From: Bradyrhizobium commune | GTDB lineage: Bacteria > Pseudomonadota > Alphaproteobacteria > Rhizobiales > Xanthobacteraceae | Direction of reading: 5' to 3' | Length of the DNA stretch: 64,000 nt | NCBI RefSeq assembly: GCF_015624505.1 | Contig: NZ_CP061379.1 | Location: 2,356,001 to 2,420,000 of the forward strand | In this document: positions 25,564 through 34,461 of the stretch, in pieces | Position numbering within the stretch: the stretch's first letter is position 1 | Layout: each line of letters begins with the position of its first letter | The notes under the pieces: generated by a model | What the model saw: only the letters and a program-made list of their open reading frames with translations | Told to the model about the DNA's origin: nothing | The model's database searches: none | Made by a program: the position numbers and the translations under genes

Positions 25564-27258
25564 ATGAAGAAGTTGCGATCGCGGATAACGACTGACGGCC
25601 TTGACCGGGCCCCGCACCGCGCGTTCATGCGCGCGATGGGTCTCGACGACGCGGCAATCGCTAAGCCGATGGTCGGCATTGTCAGCATGAAGGGCGAGCA
25701 AACGCCCTGCAATATGACCCATGACTTCCAGGTCGCTGCGGCCAAAACCGGGATCGAAGAGACCGGCGGCACGCCGCGCGAATTCTCGACCGTCTCGGTC
25801 TCCGATGGCATCAGCATGAATCATGAGGGAATGAAGTTCTCCCTGTTTTCGCGCGAGCTGATCGCCGACTCCATCGAGGCAGTCGTTCATGGCCTCGCCT
25901 ATGACGCGCTGATCGGGTATGGCGGATGCGACAAGACGCTTCCCGGCGTCATGATGGGCATGGTTCGTTGCAACGTACCGTCCATCTTCATCTATGGCGG
26001 CAGCTCGCTGCCGGGCCGCATCGACGGCCGGACGCTGACCGTTCTCGACTCCTATGAAGCGGTCGGCAGCTTCATGACTAGCGAGATCGACGCCGCGACG
26101 CTCGAGCGGATCGAGCGCGCCTGCCTGCCGACCATCGGTGCCTGCGCCGGCCAGTTCACCGCAAACACCATGGGAATGGTGTCCGAGGCAATGGGCTTGA
26201 CCATTCCCAATGTCTCGATGGTGCCCGGCGTCTACGCCGAGCGTGCGCAAATATCCCGGCGCGCCGGGCGGCTCATCATGGAGATGCTGGAGCACGGTGG
26301 ACCACTGCCGCGCGACATCGTGACGCGGAAATCTCTGGAGAACGGTGCGGCGATCGTGGCTGCAACGGGCGGTTCGACCAACGCCGCGCTGCACCTGCCG
26401 GCGATCGCGAACGAGGCCGGTATCGCCTTCACCATCGACGATGTTGGCGAGGTTTTTGCCAGGACGCCGCTGATCGGAAACTTGCGACCCGGAGGCAAGT
26501 ACACGGCGAAGGACGTTTACGACATCGGCGGCGCCGCCGTCGTGATCCGCGAATTGATTGAGAGCGGACACATCGATGGCAGCTGCCTGAGTGTCACGGG
26601 CCGCACCATCGCCGAGGAATATGGCGCTGCCAATGCGCCGGATGGCGAGATCATCTACGCGGCTCGTGCGCCTATCATGCCCGATGGTGGCGTGGCGGTG
26701 TTGAAGGGCAATCTCTGTCCGGACGGCGCAGTGATCAAGGTCGCGGGTTTGAAGAGCCAGTTCTTCGAAGGCGTGGCGCGGGTTTTCGAGGATGAGGAGT
26801 CTTGCGTCGCGGCGGTTCGCGAGCGCAGCTACAAGGCCGGTGAAGTTCTGGTGATCCGCAACGAAGGGCCTGTCGGCGGCCCCGGCATGCGCGAGATGCT
26901 CGGCGTCACTGCGCTGATTTACGGGCAGGGCATGGGCGAAAAAGTTGCCCTGATCACGGATGGCCGGTTCTCTGGCGCGACGCGCGGGATGTGCATCGGG
27001 TATGTCTCTCCGGAAGCGTTCGTTGGCGGCCCGTTGGCGCTCGTGCGCGACGGCGACAAGATCCGCATCGATGCCGCCGGCCGCCGTATGGATCTGCTGG
27101 TCGACGAACAGGAGCTCGTAGCGCGACAACGCGATTGGAAGCCGCGGCCGCCACGCCATCGTGCTGGCGCACTCGCAAAATATGCACGGCTGGTCGGTCA
27201 GGCGCCCGGCGGAGCCGTGACGCATGAGGGCCCTGCGGAATGGCCATGGTTCGATTGA
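25564..27258 (+). CDS. Dihydroxy-acid dehydratase family (IlvD/Edd)
   Basis: Encodes 564 aa; ATG 25564 is chosen since earlier in-frame starts fall in the hairpin. The iron-sulfur ligands are visible as Cys49 (TPCNMTH), Cys122 (GGCDKT, with Lys124) and Cys194 ([13 protein letters not shown]). [15 protein letters not shown] and [11 protein letters not shown] complete the family pattern. It dehydrates 2,3-dihydroxy or sugar acids to 2-keto acids. Its place inside an ABC/catabolic operon suggests a dedicated catabolic dehydratase rather than the housekeeping branched-chain enzyme, but sequence alone cannot separate them. Confidence 0.85.
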   Translation: MKKLRSRITTDGLDRAPHRAFMRAMGLDDAAIAKPMVGIVSMKGEQTPCNMTHDFQVAAAKTGIEETGGTPREFSTVSVSDGISMNHEGMKFSLFSRELIADSIEAVVHGLAYDALIGYGGCDKTLPGVMMGMVRCNVPSIFIYGGSSLPGRIDGRTLTVLDSYEAVGSFMTSEIDAATLERIERACLPTIGACAGQFTANTMGMVSEAMGLTIPNVSMVPGVYAERAQISRRAGRLIMEMLEHGGPLPRDIVTRKSLENGAAIVAATGGSTNAALHLPAIANEAGIAFTIDDVGEVFARTPLIGNLRPGGKYTAKDVYDIGGAAVVIRELIESGHIDGSCLSVTGRTIAEEYGAANAPDGEIIYAARAPIMPDGGVAVLKGNLCPDGAVIKVAGLKSQFFEGVARVFEDEESCVAAVRERSYKAGEVLVIRNEGPVGGPGMREMLGVTALIYGQGMGEKVALITDGRFSGATRGMCIGYVSPEAFVGGPLALVRDGDKIRIDAAGRRMDLLVDEQELVARQRDWKPRPPRHRAGALAKYARLVGQAPGGAVTHEGPAEWPWFD

Positions 27259-27378
27259 GCCATGCTTGTGCGAAATGACGGCCTGTTTGGCAAGTTTCTT
27301 GCTAAGCTCCTGCCGCTGATGGAGGCCATTCAGCAGGTTGGTTGTGCGGTATTTGCACAAGCGTAAAGCGAGAGACGG

Positions 27379-28224
27379 ATGAGGGTTGTGCCTTCGAGAT
27401 CGAGTGAATGGGTGAGACCGGTGACGTCACAAAGGCCGGCTTCTGCGATCATCGAGATCGACCACGTCTCCCAGGTTTTTCAGACCTCGGCGCGCAGGGA
27501 TCATTTGGCGCTATCGGACATCTCGCTGACGATCGACGAAGGTGCGTTTGTCTCCATCCTTGGACCGTCTGGCTGTGGCAAGTCGACGTTGCTTTACATC
27601 GTCGGAGGGTTCGTCAGTCCAAGCAGCGGCGCTGCGAAGATGAAGGGACAGGCGATCACGCGCCCCGGTCCGGATCGTGGACCGGTGTTTCAGGAATTCG
27701 CGCTGTTTCCCTGGAAGACAGTGCTGGGCAATGTGATGTATGGGCCGCGTCAGCAGGGGGTGCACGCCGCTGAAGCGGAAGCGCAGAGCCGGTCCTTGAT
27801 CGAGATGGTCGGCCTCAAGGGCTACGAGAATTTCTACCCGAAGGAGCTGTCGGGTGGCATGAAGCAGCGCGTCGCGCTGGCCCGGACTCTCGCTTACCAC
27901 CCTGAAGTCCTGTTGATGGACGAGCCGTTCGGCGCGCTCGACGCTCACACCCGGACACGGTTGCAGAACGATCTCCTGAATATCTGGGAGCGCGACCGCA
28001 AGACGGTGCTGTTCGTGACCCATTCGGTCGACGAAGCCGTCTTCCTGTCCGATAAGGTCGTAATGATGTCGAAATCTCCCGGCCGCATCCGGCAGATCAT
28101 CGACATCGACCTGCCGCGGCCAAGGCGTCGCAACGAGCTGCTGCTCGATCCGCGCTACCAGAAATACGTCGTTGACATCGAGCGCATGTTCGACGAAAGC
28201 GACCAAGGCGGATCGGCATCATGA
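27379..28224 (+). CDS. ABC transporter ATP-binding protein (TauB/SsuB type)
   Basis: Encodes 281 aa. Walker A GPSGCGKST, Q-loop VFQEFALFPWKTVLGNV, signature LSGGMKQRVALAR, Walker B VLLMDEPFGALD and switch His in FVTHSVDEAVFLSD are all intact. The FPWKTV Q-loop is typical of the nitrate/taurine/sulfonate importers. It overlaps the first permease by four bases. The 120-base gap upstream holds no gene, and the cassette may have its own promoter there. Confidence 0.92.
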   Translation: MRVVPSRSSEWVRPVTSQRPASAIIEIDHVSQVFQTSARRDHLALSDISLTIDEGAFVSILGPSGCGKSTLLYIVGGFVSPSSGAAKMKGQAITRPGPDRGPVFQEFALFPWKTVLGNVMYGPRQQGVHAAEAEAQSRSLIEMVGLKGYENFYPKELSGGMKQRVALARTLAYHPEVLLMDEPFGALDAHTRTRLQNDLLNIWERDRKTVLFVTHSVDEAVFLSDKVVMMSKSPGRIRQIIDIDLPRPRRRNELLLDPRYQKYVVDIERMFDESDQGGSAS

Positions 28225-29006
28225 TATCGTCGGCCGCCCTGGTAAAACGTGCGGCTCCAGTACTGGCTTGCATCGGATTGCTGGCAGTGTGGCAGGTCGC
28301 CTCACTCGCGCTGAAGAACGACAGCTTTCCGACGTCGCTGGAGGCAATTCGCGCGATCCCGGATATTCTGGGTGACAAAGAATCCCTGATCAACATCCTG
28401 GCCTCGCTGCGCCGCATGGCGATCGGATTTGGCGTGGCGGTGCTTTTCTCGATTCCTTTGGGTTTGCTGATGGGCCGTAGCCGGGCGGTTGCAGCGTTCT
28501 TCAATCCGCTGCTGATGATCATCTATCCAGTGCCGAAGGCGGCGCTGATGCCAATCATCATGCTCTGGCTCGGCGTCGGCGAAGCTACGAAGATACTGGT
28601 GATCTTCCTCGGGGTCAGCCTGCCTGTGATCTATCACAGCTTTGAGGGCGCCAAGGCCGTCGAGGAGAAGATGCTGTGGTCGGGGGCGGCAATGGGGCTC
28701 TCGTCGCTGCAACGTCTGGTTCGGATCGTGCTGCCGGCCGCGCTCCCGGAGATTCTAACCGGGTGCCGCACCGGCCTGGTTCTGGCGCTGATCACCATGA
28801 TCACCAGCGAGATGATCGCTCGCCAGTCCGGCGCGGGAAACATCCTATTCAATGCGCTGGACATGGGACAATATGACACTGTCTTTGCGATGATCATCAT
28901 CGTCGGCGCGATGGGTATTTGCCTCGATGCGATCTTCGAGCGCGTCCGCGCGCGCCTCGTGCGCTGGTCTGAGCCTCAGTTCGACATGCCGCTGAGCTTC
29001 TCATGA
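28221..29006 (+). CDS. ABC transporter permease (first of two)
   Basis: Encodes 261 aa with about six membrane helices. The permease-ATPase contact (EAA) loop is MLWSGAAMGLSSLQRLVRIVLPAALPEILTGCRTGLVLALI. It overlaps the ATPase stop and the next permease start by ATGA. Two distinct permeases mean a heterodimeric channel, which is less usual for this importer family, where a homodimer is common. It belongs with the binding protein at 24502. Confidence 0.88.
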   Translation: MISSAALVKRAAPVLACIGLLAVWQVASLALKNDSFPTSLEAIRAIPDILGDKESLINILASLRRMAIGFGVAVLFSIPLGLLMGRSRAVAAFFNPLLMIIYPVPKAALMPIIMLWLGVGEATKILVIFLGVSLPVIYHSFEGAKAVEEKMLWSGAAMGLSSLQRLVRIVLPAALPEILTGCRTGLVLALITMITSEMIARQSGAGNILFNALDMGQYDTVFAMIIIVGAMGICLDAIFERVRARLVRWSEPQFDMPLSFS

Positions 29007-29770
29007 CATCGCGCCCTGTCCCAATGAATATTGTCCTCGGTATCGCGCCGATCGTGCTGGTGATCGCGGTGTGGCAAGGCCTTGTCTCGTCAGGTCTTGC
29101 GCCGGCGGTCTTGCTGCCTCCGCCAGGAGTTGTCTTCAGCCGGCTGTTCCAGCAGCTCGTAACCTGGACCTTTCAGCAGGAGATCGTGGCAACCTTGATC
29201 CGGTTGTTTGCCGGTTTTGCGATTGCCGTTGTGCTTGGCGTAAGCATTGGTATTGCCGCAGCAGCAAATCCGGCAATCAACGCGGTGGTGCGTCCGATCG
29301 TGCGCGTCCTGGCGCCGTTGCCGAAGGTTGCGCTGTATCCCGCCCTGTTGCTTCTCCTTGGTTTCGGCCATGGCTCGAAGATCACATTGGTCGCAGCAGA
29401 CGCGCTCTTTCCCATCCTGCTTTCGACCTATTATGGCGCCTCTACCGTCGAGCAAAAGCTGATCTGGTCCGCCATGGCGGCGGGAACGCCGCGCTACGAG
29501 ATCCTGTTCAAGGTTGTGTTGCCGGCGGCCATGCCGTCGATCCTGACGGGATGCCGGATCGGCCTTGTCATTTCCTGCATCGTGGTGTTTCTGGCCGAGA
29601 TGATCACATCGACGGATGGGTTGGGCCATGCCCTCGTGACTGCGGCCAGGACCTTCCAGGCCGTTGACATGTTCGTGCCGTTGATCACGATCTCGCTTTT
29701 GGGGTTGATCCTGAACGGATTGTTGGGCGCCCTGCGATCGTACCTGCTCCGGGGCTTCCCCGAAGCGTGA
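29003..29770 (+). CDS. ABC transporter permease (second of two)
   Basis: Encodes 255 aa. Six hydrophobic segments and an EAA loop (LIWSAMAAGTPRYEILFKVVLPAAMPSILTGCRIGLVI) are present. The sequence is related to, but clearly different from, the preceding permease. The start overlaps the previous stop, so the two are co-translated and probably assemble as a heterodimer. Confidence 0.88.
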   Translation: MTSRPVPMNIVLGIAPIVLVIAVWQGLVSSGLAPAVLLPPPGVVFSRLFQQLVTWTFQQEIVATLIRLFAGFAIAVVLGVSIGIAAAANPAINAVVRPIVRVLAPLPKVALYPALLLLLGFGHGSKITLVAADALFPILLSTYYGASTVEQKLIWSAMAAGTPRYEILFKVVLPAAMPSILTGCRIGLVISCIVVFLAEMITSTDGLGHALVTAARTFQAVDMFVPLITISLLGLILNGLLGALRSYLLRGFPEA

Positions 29771-29808
29771 TCCGAACGAACGAGAAACCAGAAGACCGGG
29801 AGTGAATC

Positions 29809-30855
29809 ATGCTGGCGGACCGTATCGAGGCTAAATGGATCGACGCATTTTGCGAGATTTTCGAGCGATGCGCGGTCAAGGCCGGTGATACCGCCGCCAT
29901 CCTGTCCGAGACCCAGTCACGTGCGTTGAATGTGCATCTGGCGGAGCTTGCTCTGCTGCGGATGGGCGCGCGACCGTTTCACGTGGTGATGCCGACGCCG
30001 CGCAATCGCAATGTCGTGCCGGTGCGTTCGACGGGCGCGAGCGAGGCGATCCAACGGCTAGGCCCAGTCATCACAGCGCTTCAGCAGGCTGGGTTTGTGG
30101 TGGATTGTACGATCGAAGGCCTGATGCATGCGGTGGAGACGCCGGAAATCCTGAAGGCCGGCGCGCGTATCCTGGTCATCTCCAACGAGCACCCCGAGGC
30201 ATTGGAGCGAATGGTACCGGACCTCGCGCTCGAGAAGCGCGTTCGGGCAGCCGCGAAGATGCTGCGCGGGACCAAGCGGATGCGTATCACCTCAAAGGCC
30301 GGCACCGCGCTCGACGTCGATATGGTCGGCGCCTCAACGGTCGGCGTCTGGGGGTGGACCGACAAGCCTGGCACACTGGCGCATTGGCCGGGCGGCATTG
30401 TGGTCAGCTTTCCCAAGAGCGGCACGATCAACGGTACACTGGTGATGGCGCCCGGTGACATCAACCTGACCTTCAAGCGTTATCTGACGTCCCCGGTGAA
30501 GATGACGTTGCAGGACGATTATGTCGTCGAGCTGGAAGGCGAGGGCACCGATGCCGCAATGATGCGTGCCTATCTGGCCGCCTGGGGTGATCGCGAGGCC
30601 TACGCCGTGTCGCATGTCGGCTTTGGCATGAATCCGGGGGCGCGCTATGAGGCGCTCTCGATGTACGACCAGCGCGACACCAACGGCACCGAGATCCGCG
30701 CCGTCTCCGGCAACTTCCTGTTTTCGACCGGTGCGAACGAATTTGCCGGCCGTTACACGGCCGGCCATTTCGACCTGCCGATGATGAGCACGACCATCGA
30801 ACTCGACGGCGTCGCGGTGGTGCGGGATGGCGTGCTTCAGGACGTCTTCGGTTAG
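29809..30855 (+). CDS. NicX-like 2,5-dihydroxypyridine 5,6-dioxygenase family protein
   Basis: Encodes 348 aa, the length of Pseudomonas NicX (about 350). The C-terminal two thirds follow NicX closely from memory: ILKAGARILVISNEHPEALERMVP, AHWPGGIVVSFP, GTLVMAPGDI, VSHVGFGMNPGARYEAL and SGNFLFSTGAN. The residues matching the NicX iron ligands are kept: His269 (SHVG), His320 and Asp322 (GHFD). NicX opens the pyridine ring without a classic extradiol fold. The family also resembles M29 aminopeptidases, so peptidase-like annotation is possible. Ring cleavage fits the neighbouring monooxygenase pair and transporter. Confidence 0.72.
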   Translation: MLADRIEAKWIDAFCEIFERCAVKAGDTAAILSETQSRALNVHLAELALLRMGARPFHVVMPTPRNRNVVPVRSTGASEAIQRLGPVITALQQAGFVVDCTIEGLMHAVETPEILKAGARILVISNEHPEALERMVPDLALEKRVRAAAKMLRGTKRMRITSKAGTALDVDMVGASTVGVWGWTDKPGTLAHWPGGIVVSFPKSGTINGTLVMAPGDINLTFKRYLTSPVKMTLQDDYVVELEGEGTDAAMMRAYLAAWGDREAYAVSHVGFGMNPGARYEALSMYDQRDTNGTEIRAVSGNFLFSTGANEFAGRYTAGHFDLPMMSTTIELDGVAVVRDGVLQDVFG

Positions 30856-31844
30856 CTGCGATCGAGCACCGGCGGCCGAGCCAACTCGAAGTGCCGGAGC
30901 AGGTCGACCATGGCCTGGAGCCGCTTGGTGCGATAAGCGTCGACGTCGATGCCCGAATAATCGAGGAAGCCGGCGCCTGTCCGCAGGCCGATCCGGCCCT
31001 CGTGCATGTTTCGTGCAATCACCTCGGGCGCGCGATAGCGGTCGCTGCCTAGCGCGCCTTCGAGATAGCGGCTCGCATAGTAGAGAATATCGCCGCCACC
31101 CCAGTCGATGAATTCGAGCAGCCCGAGCACGGCATAGCGGAAGCCGAAGCCGTAGCGGATCGCCTTGTCGATCTCCTCCGCGCTGGCGACGCCTTCCTCG
31201 ACCATGCGCGCGGCCTCGTTCATGGCCAGCGCCTGGATGCGCGGCACGATGAAGCCGGGCGTGGCGGCGCAGACTACAGGCACCTTGCCGATGCCTTCCA
31301 GCAATGCCTTGACCTCGTCGATGATGACAGGATCGGTCGCCTTGCCGGGAGAAAGCTCCACCAGCGGAATTAGATAAGCCGGGTTGAGCCAATGGACATT
31401 GAGGAAGCGGCGAGGGTTTTCGATCGCGCCTGAGAGATCGTCGACCAGGATGGTGGACGTTGTTGACGCGATGATGGTGTCCGGCTTCACCTGCCTTGAG
31501 GCCGTCCCTAGAACTTCGCGCTTGAGCTCGACAACTTCGGGGACGCCCTCGAAGACCATACCGACATCCGACAATGGGACGCTGCTTTGGCTGGCCGGTA
31601 CCATTGAAATCCGGTCGATCAGAGTTGCTATGTCTGCCTCGGCGAGCAGTCCCAGCTTCGACAGGCTGAGAAAGGTCTTCCTGATTTCGCCGAGCGCGTC
31701 CGCCTCCAGCTTGGCGAAGTCCTCCACGGAGCGAGGCTTGACGTCGATCATCGTGACTCTGTGTCCCGCGTAGGCGAACGCAACGGCGATGCCGCGGCCC
31801 ATGCGGCCGGCTCCGAGACAGGCGATGTTGGCGCGGGTGGTCAT
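30852..31844 (-). CDS. 3-hydroxyacyl-CoA dehydrogenase (HbdA type)
   Basis: Encodes 330 aa. NAD-binding GAGRMGRGIAVAFAYAGHRVTMID, catalytic region STTSTILVDDLSGAIENPRRFLNVHWLNPAYLIPLVEL, and the C-terminal helical domain (NEAARMVEEGVASAEEIDKAI, then GFRYAVLGLLEFIDWGG) are complete. It would oxidise a 3-hydroxyacyl-CoA in the beta-oxidation part of the anthranilate cluster. It overlaps the convergent NicX-like gene by four bases and lies three bases after the opine-dehydrogenase-like gene on the same strand. Confidence 0.87.
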   Translation of the reverse strand: MTTRANIACLGAGRMGRGIAVAFAYAGHRVTMIDVKPRSVEDFAKLEADALGEIRKTFLSLSKLGLLAEADIATLIDRISMVPASQSSVPLSDVGMVFEGVPEVVELKREVLGTASRQVKPDTIIASTTSTILVDDLSGAIENPRRFLNVHWLNPAYLIPLVELSPGKATDPVIIDEVKALLEGIGKVPVVCAATPGFIVPRIQALAMNEAARMVEEGVASAEEIDKAIRYGFGFRYAVLGLLEFIDWGGGDILYYASRYLEGALGSDRYRAPEVIARNMHEGRIGLRTGAGFLDYSGIDVDAYRTKRLQAMVDLLRHFELARPPVLDRS

Positions 31845-31847
31845 CGA

Positions 31848-32936
31848 TCAGAATCCCTCGCGAAGCAGCGTCTGCAATTCGGCCCTGTGGAGACCGCCGA
31901 GGCCCAGCGCGTCGAGCGTTCGCCCGCCTTGCGTAAAATCTTCCCCGCAGATTGCACCGCCAATCGCCAGAAAGGCCTTCGCCAGCGGCGTGGTGACGCC
32001 TGCCAGCCCAGCGGTGGACACCAGCAGCGACAGTCCAAGCCGCAAATCCTCGCGCATGTATCGGTGCTCCGTCAGGACAATACGTTCGCGCCAGTCGCCG
32101 GAATCGGTCAGGCGGTCGTGCGAGCCGCGGCCATACATCCAGATCTCGCCTTCCTTGGCGTAGTGATGGGCGAGTGGGAAATGCGGTGTACCGTATCCGA
32201 GCGCCTCGCGCACCGCGATCCGTTCGGCATCGAGCGCGTCGGTGACGCGACGGATTGCGGCTTGCGTGCCTTCCTTGTGAATGTCCCAGCGTTCAAAATG
32301 CTCGATCGGGCCTGCGTTCATCACGATAAGCGGCGGATGGATGATCGGTCCTGCATTCATCAACGCGCCGGAGAGCGCATCTCCGCACGGCTCGATGACG
32401 TCGGGAAAGGCGCGTCCAATCACTTCAAGTGCATGCGACGCCTGATCGGACGGGAAAACCCCAACCGGCAGTCGCTTGGCGCGTATGGTGATGGCGACCT
32501 CGAACGGCCCGTGCTTGCGCGTTAGCCACGGCAACGTCCCGGTCTCGGCAAAGCTGGCCTTGGCACGGTTGCCGGCCTCTCTTGCGGCCTGTGCAAAGAT
32601 CATCGAGCCGAATGTCGCCGGCGGCAGAAATACCACTTGGCCATCCCGCAGATGCGGGGCGAGCAGGCGGGCGATGTCCGGCTGTGCGAAAGCGGGGGCC
32701 GGGCACAGGATCAGTTCGACGCCGCCGACGGCTTCGGCAATGTCCGTCGTGACCAGCGCGAGCCTGACGTCGTGGCGCCCACTATGATCCTTCACCAGGA
32801 TGCGCGAGCCGGCCGCGCGATGCGCTACGACCTGATCCGGATCGCGGCGCCAGAGCCTGACCTCATGCCCCGATAGCGCAAAGTCGCCTGCGGCCGCGAA
32901 AGAGCCGTTTCCCCCACCCAGAACCGCAATCTTCAA
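31848..32936 (-). CDS. NAD/NADP octopine/nopaline dehydrogenase family protein
   Basis: Encodes 362 aa. N-terminal GGGNGSFAAAGDFALSGHEVRLWRRD is the opine-dehydrogenase Rossmann motif. The C-terminal helical domain carries ALMNAGPIIHPPLIVMNAGPIE and the His-Asp type pair region (HFERWDIHKEG). Family members reductively join an amino acid to a keto acid or act on similar secondary amines, and many have unknown substrates. It overlaps the ligase gene by four bases, so it belongs to the same operon, where an amine-forming or amine-oxidising step is plausible. Confidence 0.8.
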   Translation of the reverse strand: MKIAVLGGGNGSFAAAGDFALSGHEVRLWRRDPDQVVAHRAAGSRILVKDHSGRHDVRLALVTTDIAEAVGGVELILCPAPAFAQPDIARLLAPHLRDGQVVFLPPATFGSMIFAQAAREAGNRAKASFAETGTLPWLTRKHGPFEVAITIRAKRLPVGVFPSDQASHALEVIGRAFPDVIEPCGDALSGALMNAGPIIHPPLIVMNAGPIEHFERWDIHKEGTQAAIRRVTDALDAERIAVREALGYGTPHFPLAHHYAKEGEIWMYGRGSHDRLTDSGDWRERIVLTEHRYMREDLRLGLSLLVSTAGLAGVTTPLAKAFLAIGGAICGEDFTQGGRTLDALGLGGLHRAELQTLLREGF

Positions 32937-34459
32937 GATGCCTCTCCTTGCGCGCGCGACTGCGCATCAAGCTGCTTCAGCAGGAAATGTTGGACCTTGC
33001 CCAGCGCCGTGCGCGGCAGGTCAGTGACGAAAACGATGTCGCGCGGGATCTTGTAGCGGGCGAGTTGGGCCTGAAGGTGCACGCGCAGCTCGTCGGCTTC
33101 GAGACGGCAGCCGGATCGCCGGATCACATAGGCGATCGGCACTTCATCCCAGCGCGGATCCGGCCTGCTGACCACCGCACACTCGCTGACGTCGGGATGT
33201 TCCAGCAGGACCCGTTCGACTTCGGCCGGATAGACATTCTCGCCGCCGGAGATGATCATATTCTTCTTGCGGTCGCGGACCCAGAAATAGCCATCCGCGT
33301 CGCACAGGCCGATATCACCGGTGCGATACCAGCCGTCTTGCAGCGCATCGCGTGTGGCGTCCCCATTGCCCCAATATTCGAAGAAGACGTTGGGGCCGCA
33401 CACTGCGATTTCGCCCGGCGTGCCCGCCGGCACCTCGCGGCCTGCTTGATCGATCACCTTTGCTTCGCAGCACAGGCCGGCAAGGCCGGTCGATCCCACG
33501 CGCGAGAGATTGCCGCCAAGGCGCGTATAGACCGCGATGGGACAGGTTTCCGTCGAGCCGTAAACCTGAAGCACCGGAATGCCGCGCGCGACAAAGCGGT
33601 CGATCAGATGCGGCGGCACGATGGTCGAGCCGGTGGTAACAGCCTTTAGCGAAGAGAGGTCGGCTGCGGCCCAGGCGGGATGGTCGCTCACCGCCTGAAT
33701 GATCGCGGGCACCATCACTGTCAGCGTCGGTCGCTCCTGCGCGATGGCGGCAAGCGCCGTATCGGGCGTGAAGCGAGCATGGATCGTGATAGTCGCGCCG
33801 AGCTGGAGCGCGGGCGTCGTCTGGATGTTGAGACCGCCGACGTGGAAGAACGGCAACACCGTCAGCACATGATCGTCGGACGTCATGTTGTGCATATGCT
33901 GGCTCATGACGCCGTTCCAGAACAGGGCTTCCTGGCGCAGCACCGCGCCTTTCGGCCGTCCCGTCGTTCCGGACGTGTAGACAATGAGGAGCGGGCAGGA
34001 GAGATCGGTATGCGGATTTCGTCCGCTGCCCTCGCCATGCGCCAGCAGAGCCTCAAAGGTCGCGCCATGCGGTGGCGTGAAGTCGAGCCCGACGACGGCC
34101 GTCGCCGGCGCGAGTTCGGCGAGGACACCTTCGAAGGCCTGCTCGAGGACTAAAACCTTGGCGCCGGCATCGGCGAGAATGAAGAGCTGCTCGGCGATCG
34201 CCAGCCGCCAGTTCAGGGGCACCAGTAGCGCCCCGAGCCGCGCGCAGGCATAGAGAAGAACGAGATAGTCCGGGCGGTTCAAGCTCAGGATCGCGACACG
34301 ATCCCCGCGGCCGACACCGAGCTCCGTCTTCAATGCCGTTGCCGTCCGTTCGATGCGTGCGGCGAATGCCGCGTAGCTCAGCCGCTCCCCTTCGAAGGCG
34401 ATGGCCGTCTTGTCTGGCGCAAACGCCGCGTTGCGATCGATCAGACTACAGAGGTCCAC
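32933..34459 (-). CDS. AMP-dependent acyl-CoA synthetase
   Basis: Encodes 508 aa from GTG 34459, just after the upstream stop; the longer open frame overlaps the acyl-CoA dehydrogenase gene and is unlikely. AMP-binding motifs: LLIVYTSGTTGRPKGAVLRQE, VYGSTETCPI, DGWYRTGDIG and the C-terminal KNMIISGGENVYPAEVE with the catalytic Lys region LPRTALGKVQHFLL. It forms acyl-AMP and then acyl-CoA. In this operon it may activate a ring-derived or side-chain acid. Confidence 0.87.
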   Translation of the reverse strand: MDLCSLIDRNAAFAPDKTAIAFEGERLSYAAFAARIERTATALKTELGVGRGDRVAILSLNRPDYLVLLYACARLGALLVPLNWRLAIAEQLFILADAGAKVLVLEQAFEGVLAELAPATAVVGLDFTPPHGATFEALLAHGEGSGRNPHTDLSCPLLIVYTSGTTGRPKGAVLRQEALFWNGVMSQHMHNMTSDDHVLTVLPFFHVGGLNIQTTPALQLGATITIHARFTPDTALAAIAQERPTLTVMVPAIIQAVSDHPAWAAADLSSLKAVTTGSTIVPPHLIDRFVARGIPVLQVYGSTETCPIAVYTRLGGNLSRVGSTGLAGLCCEAKVIDQAGREVPAGTPGEIAVCGPNVFFEYWGNGDATRDALQDGWYRTGDIGLCDADGYFWVRDRKKNMIISGGENVYPAEVERVLLEHPDVSECAVVSRPDPRWDEVPIAYVIRRSGCRLEADELRVHLQAQLARYKIPRDIVFVTDLPRTALGKVQHFLLKQLDAQSRAQGEAS

Positions 34460-34461
34460 CG

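Noticed and set aside
25477..27360. 627-codon minus-strand open frame opposite the dehydratase
   Set aside because: It is a shadow of the IlvD/Edd gene, whose Cys ligands are all present on the plus strand.
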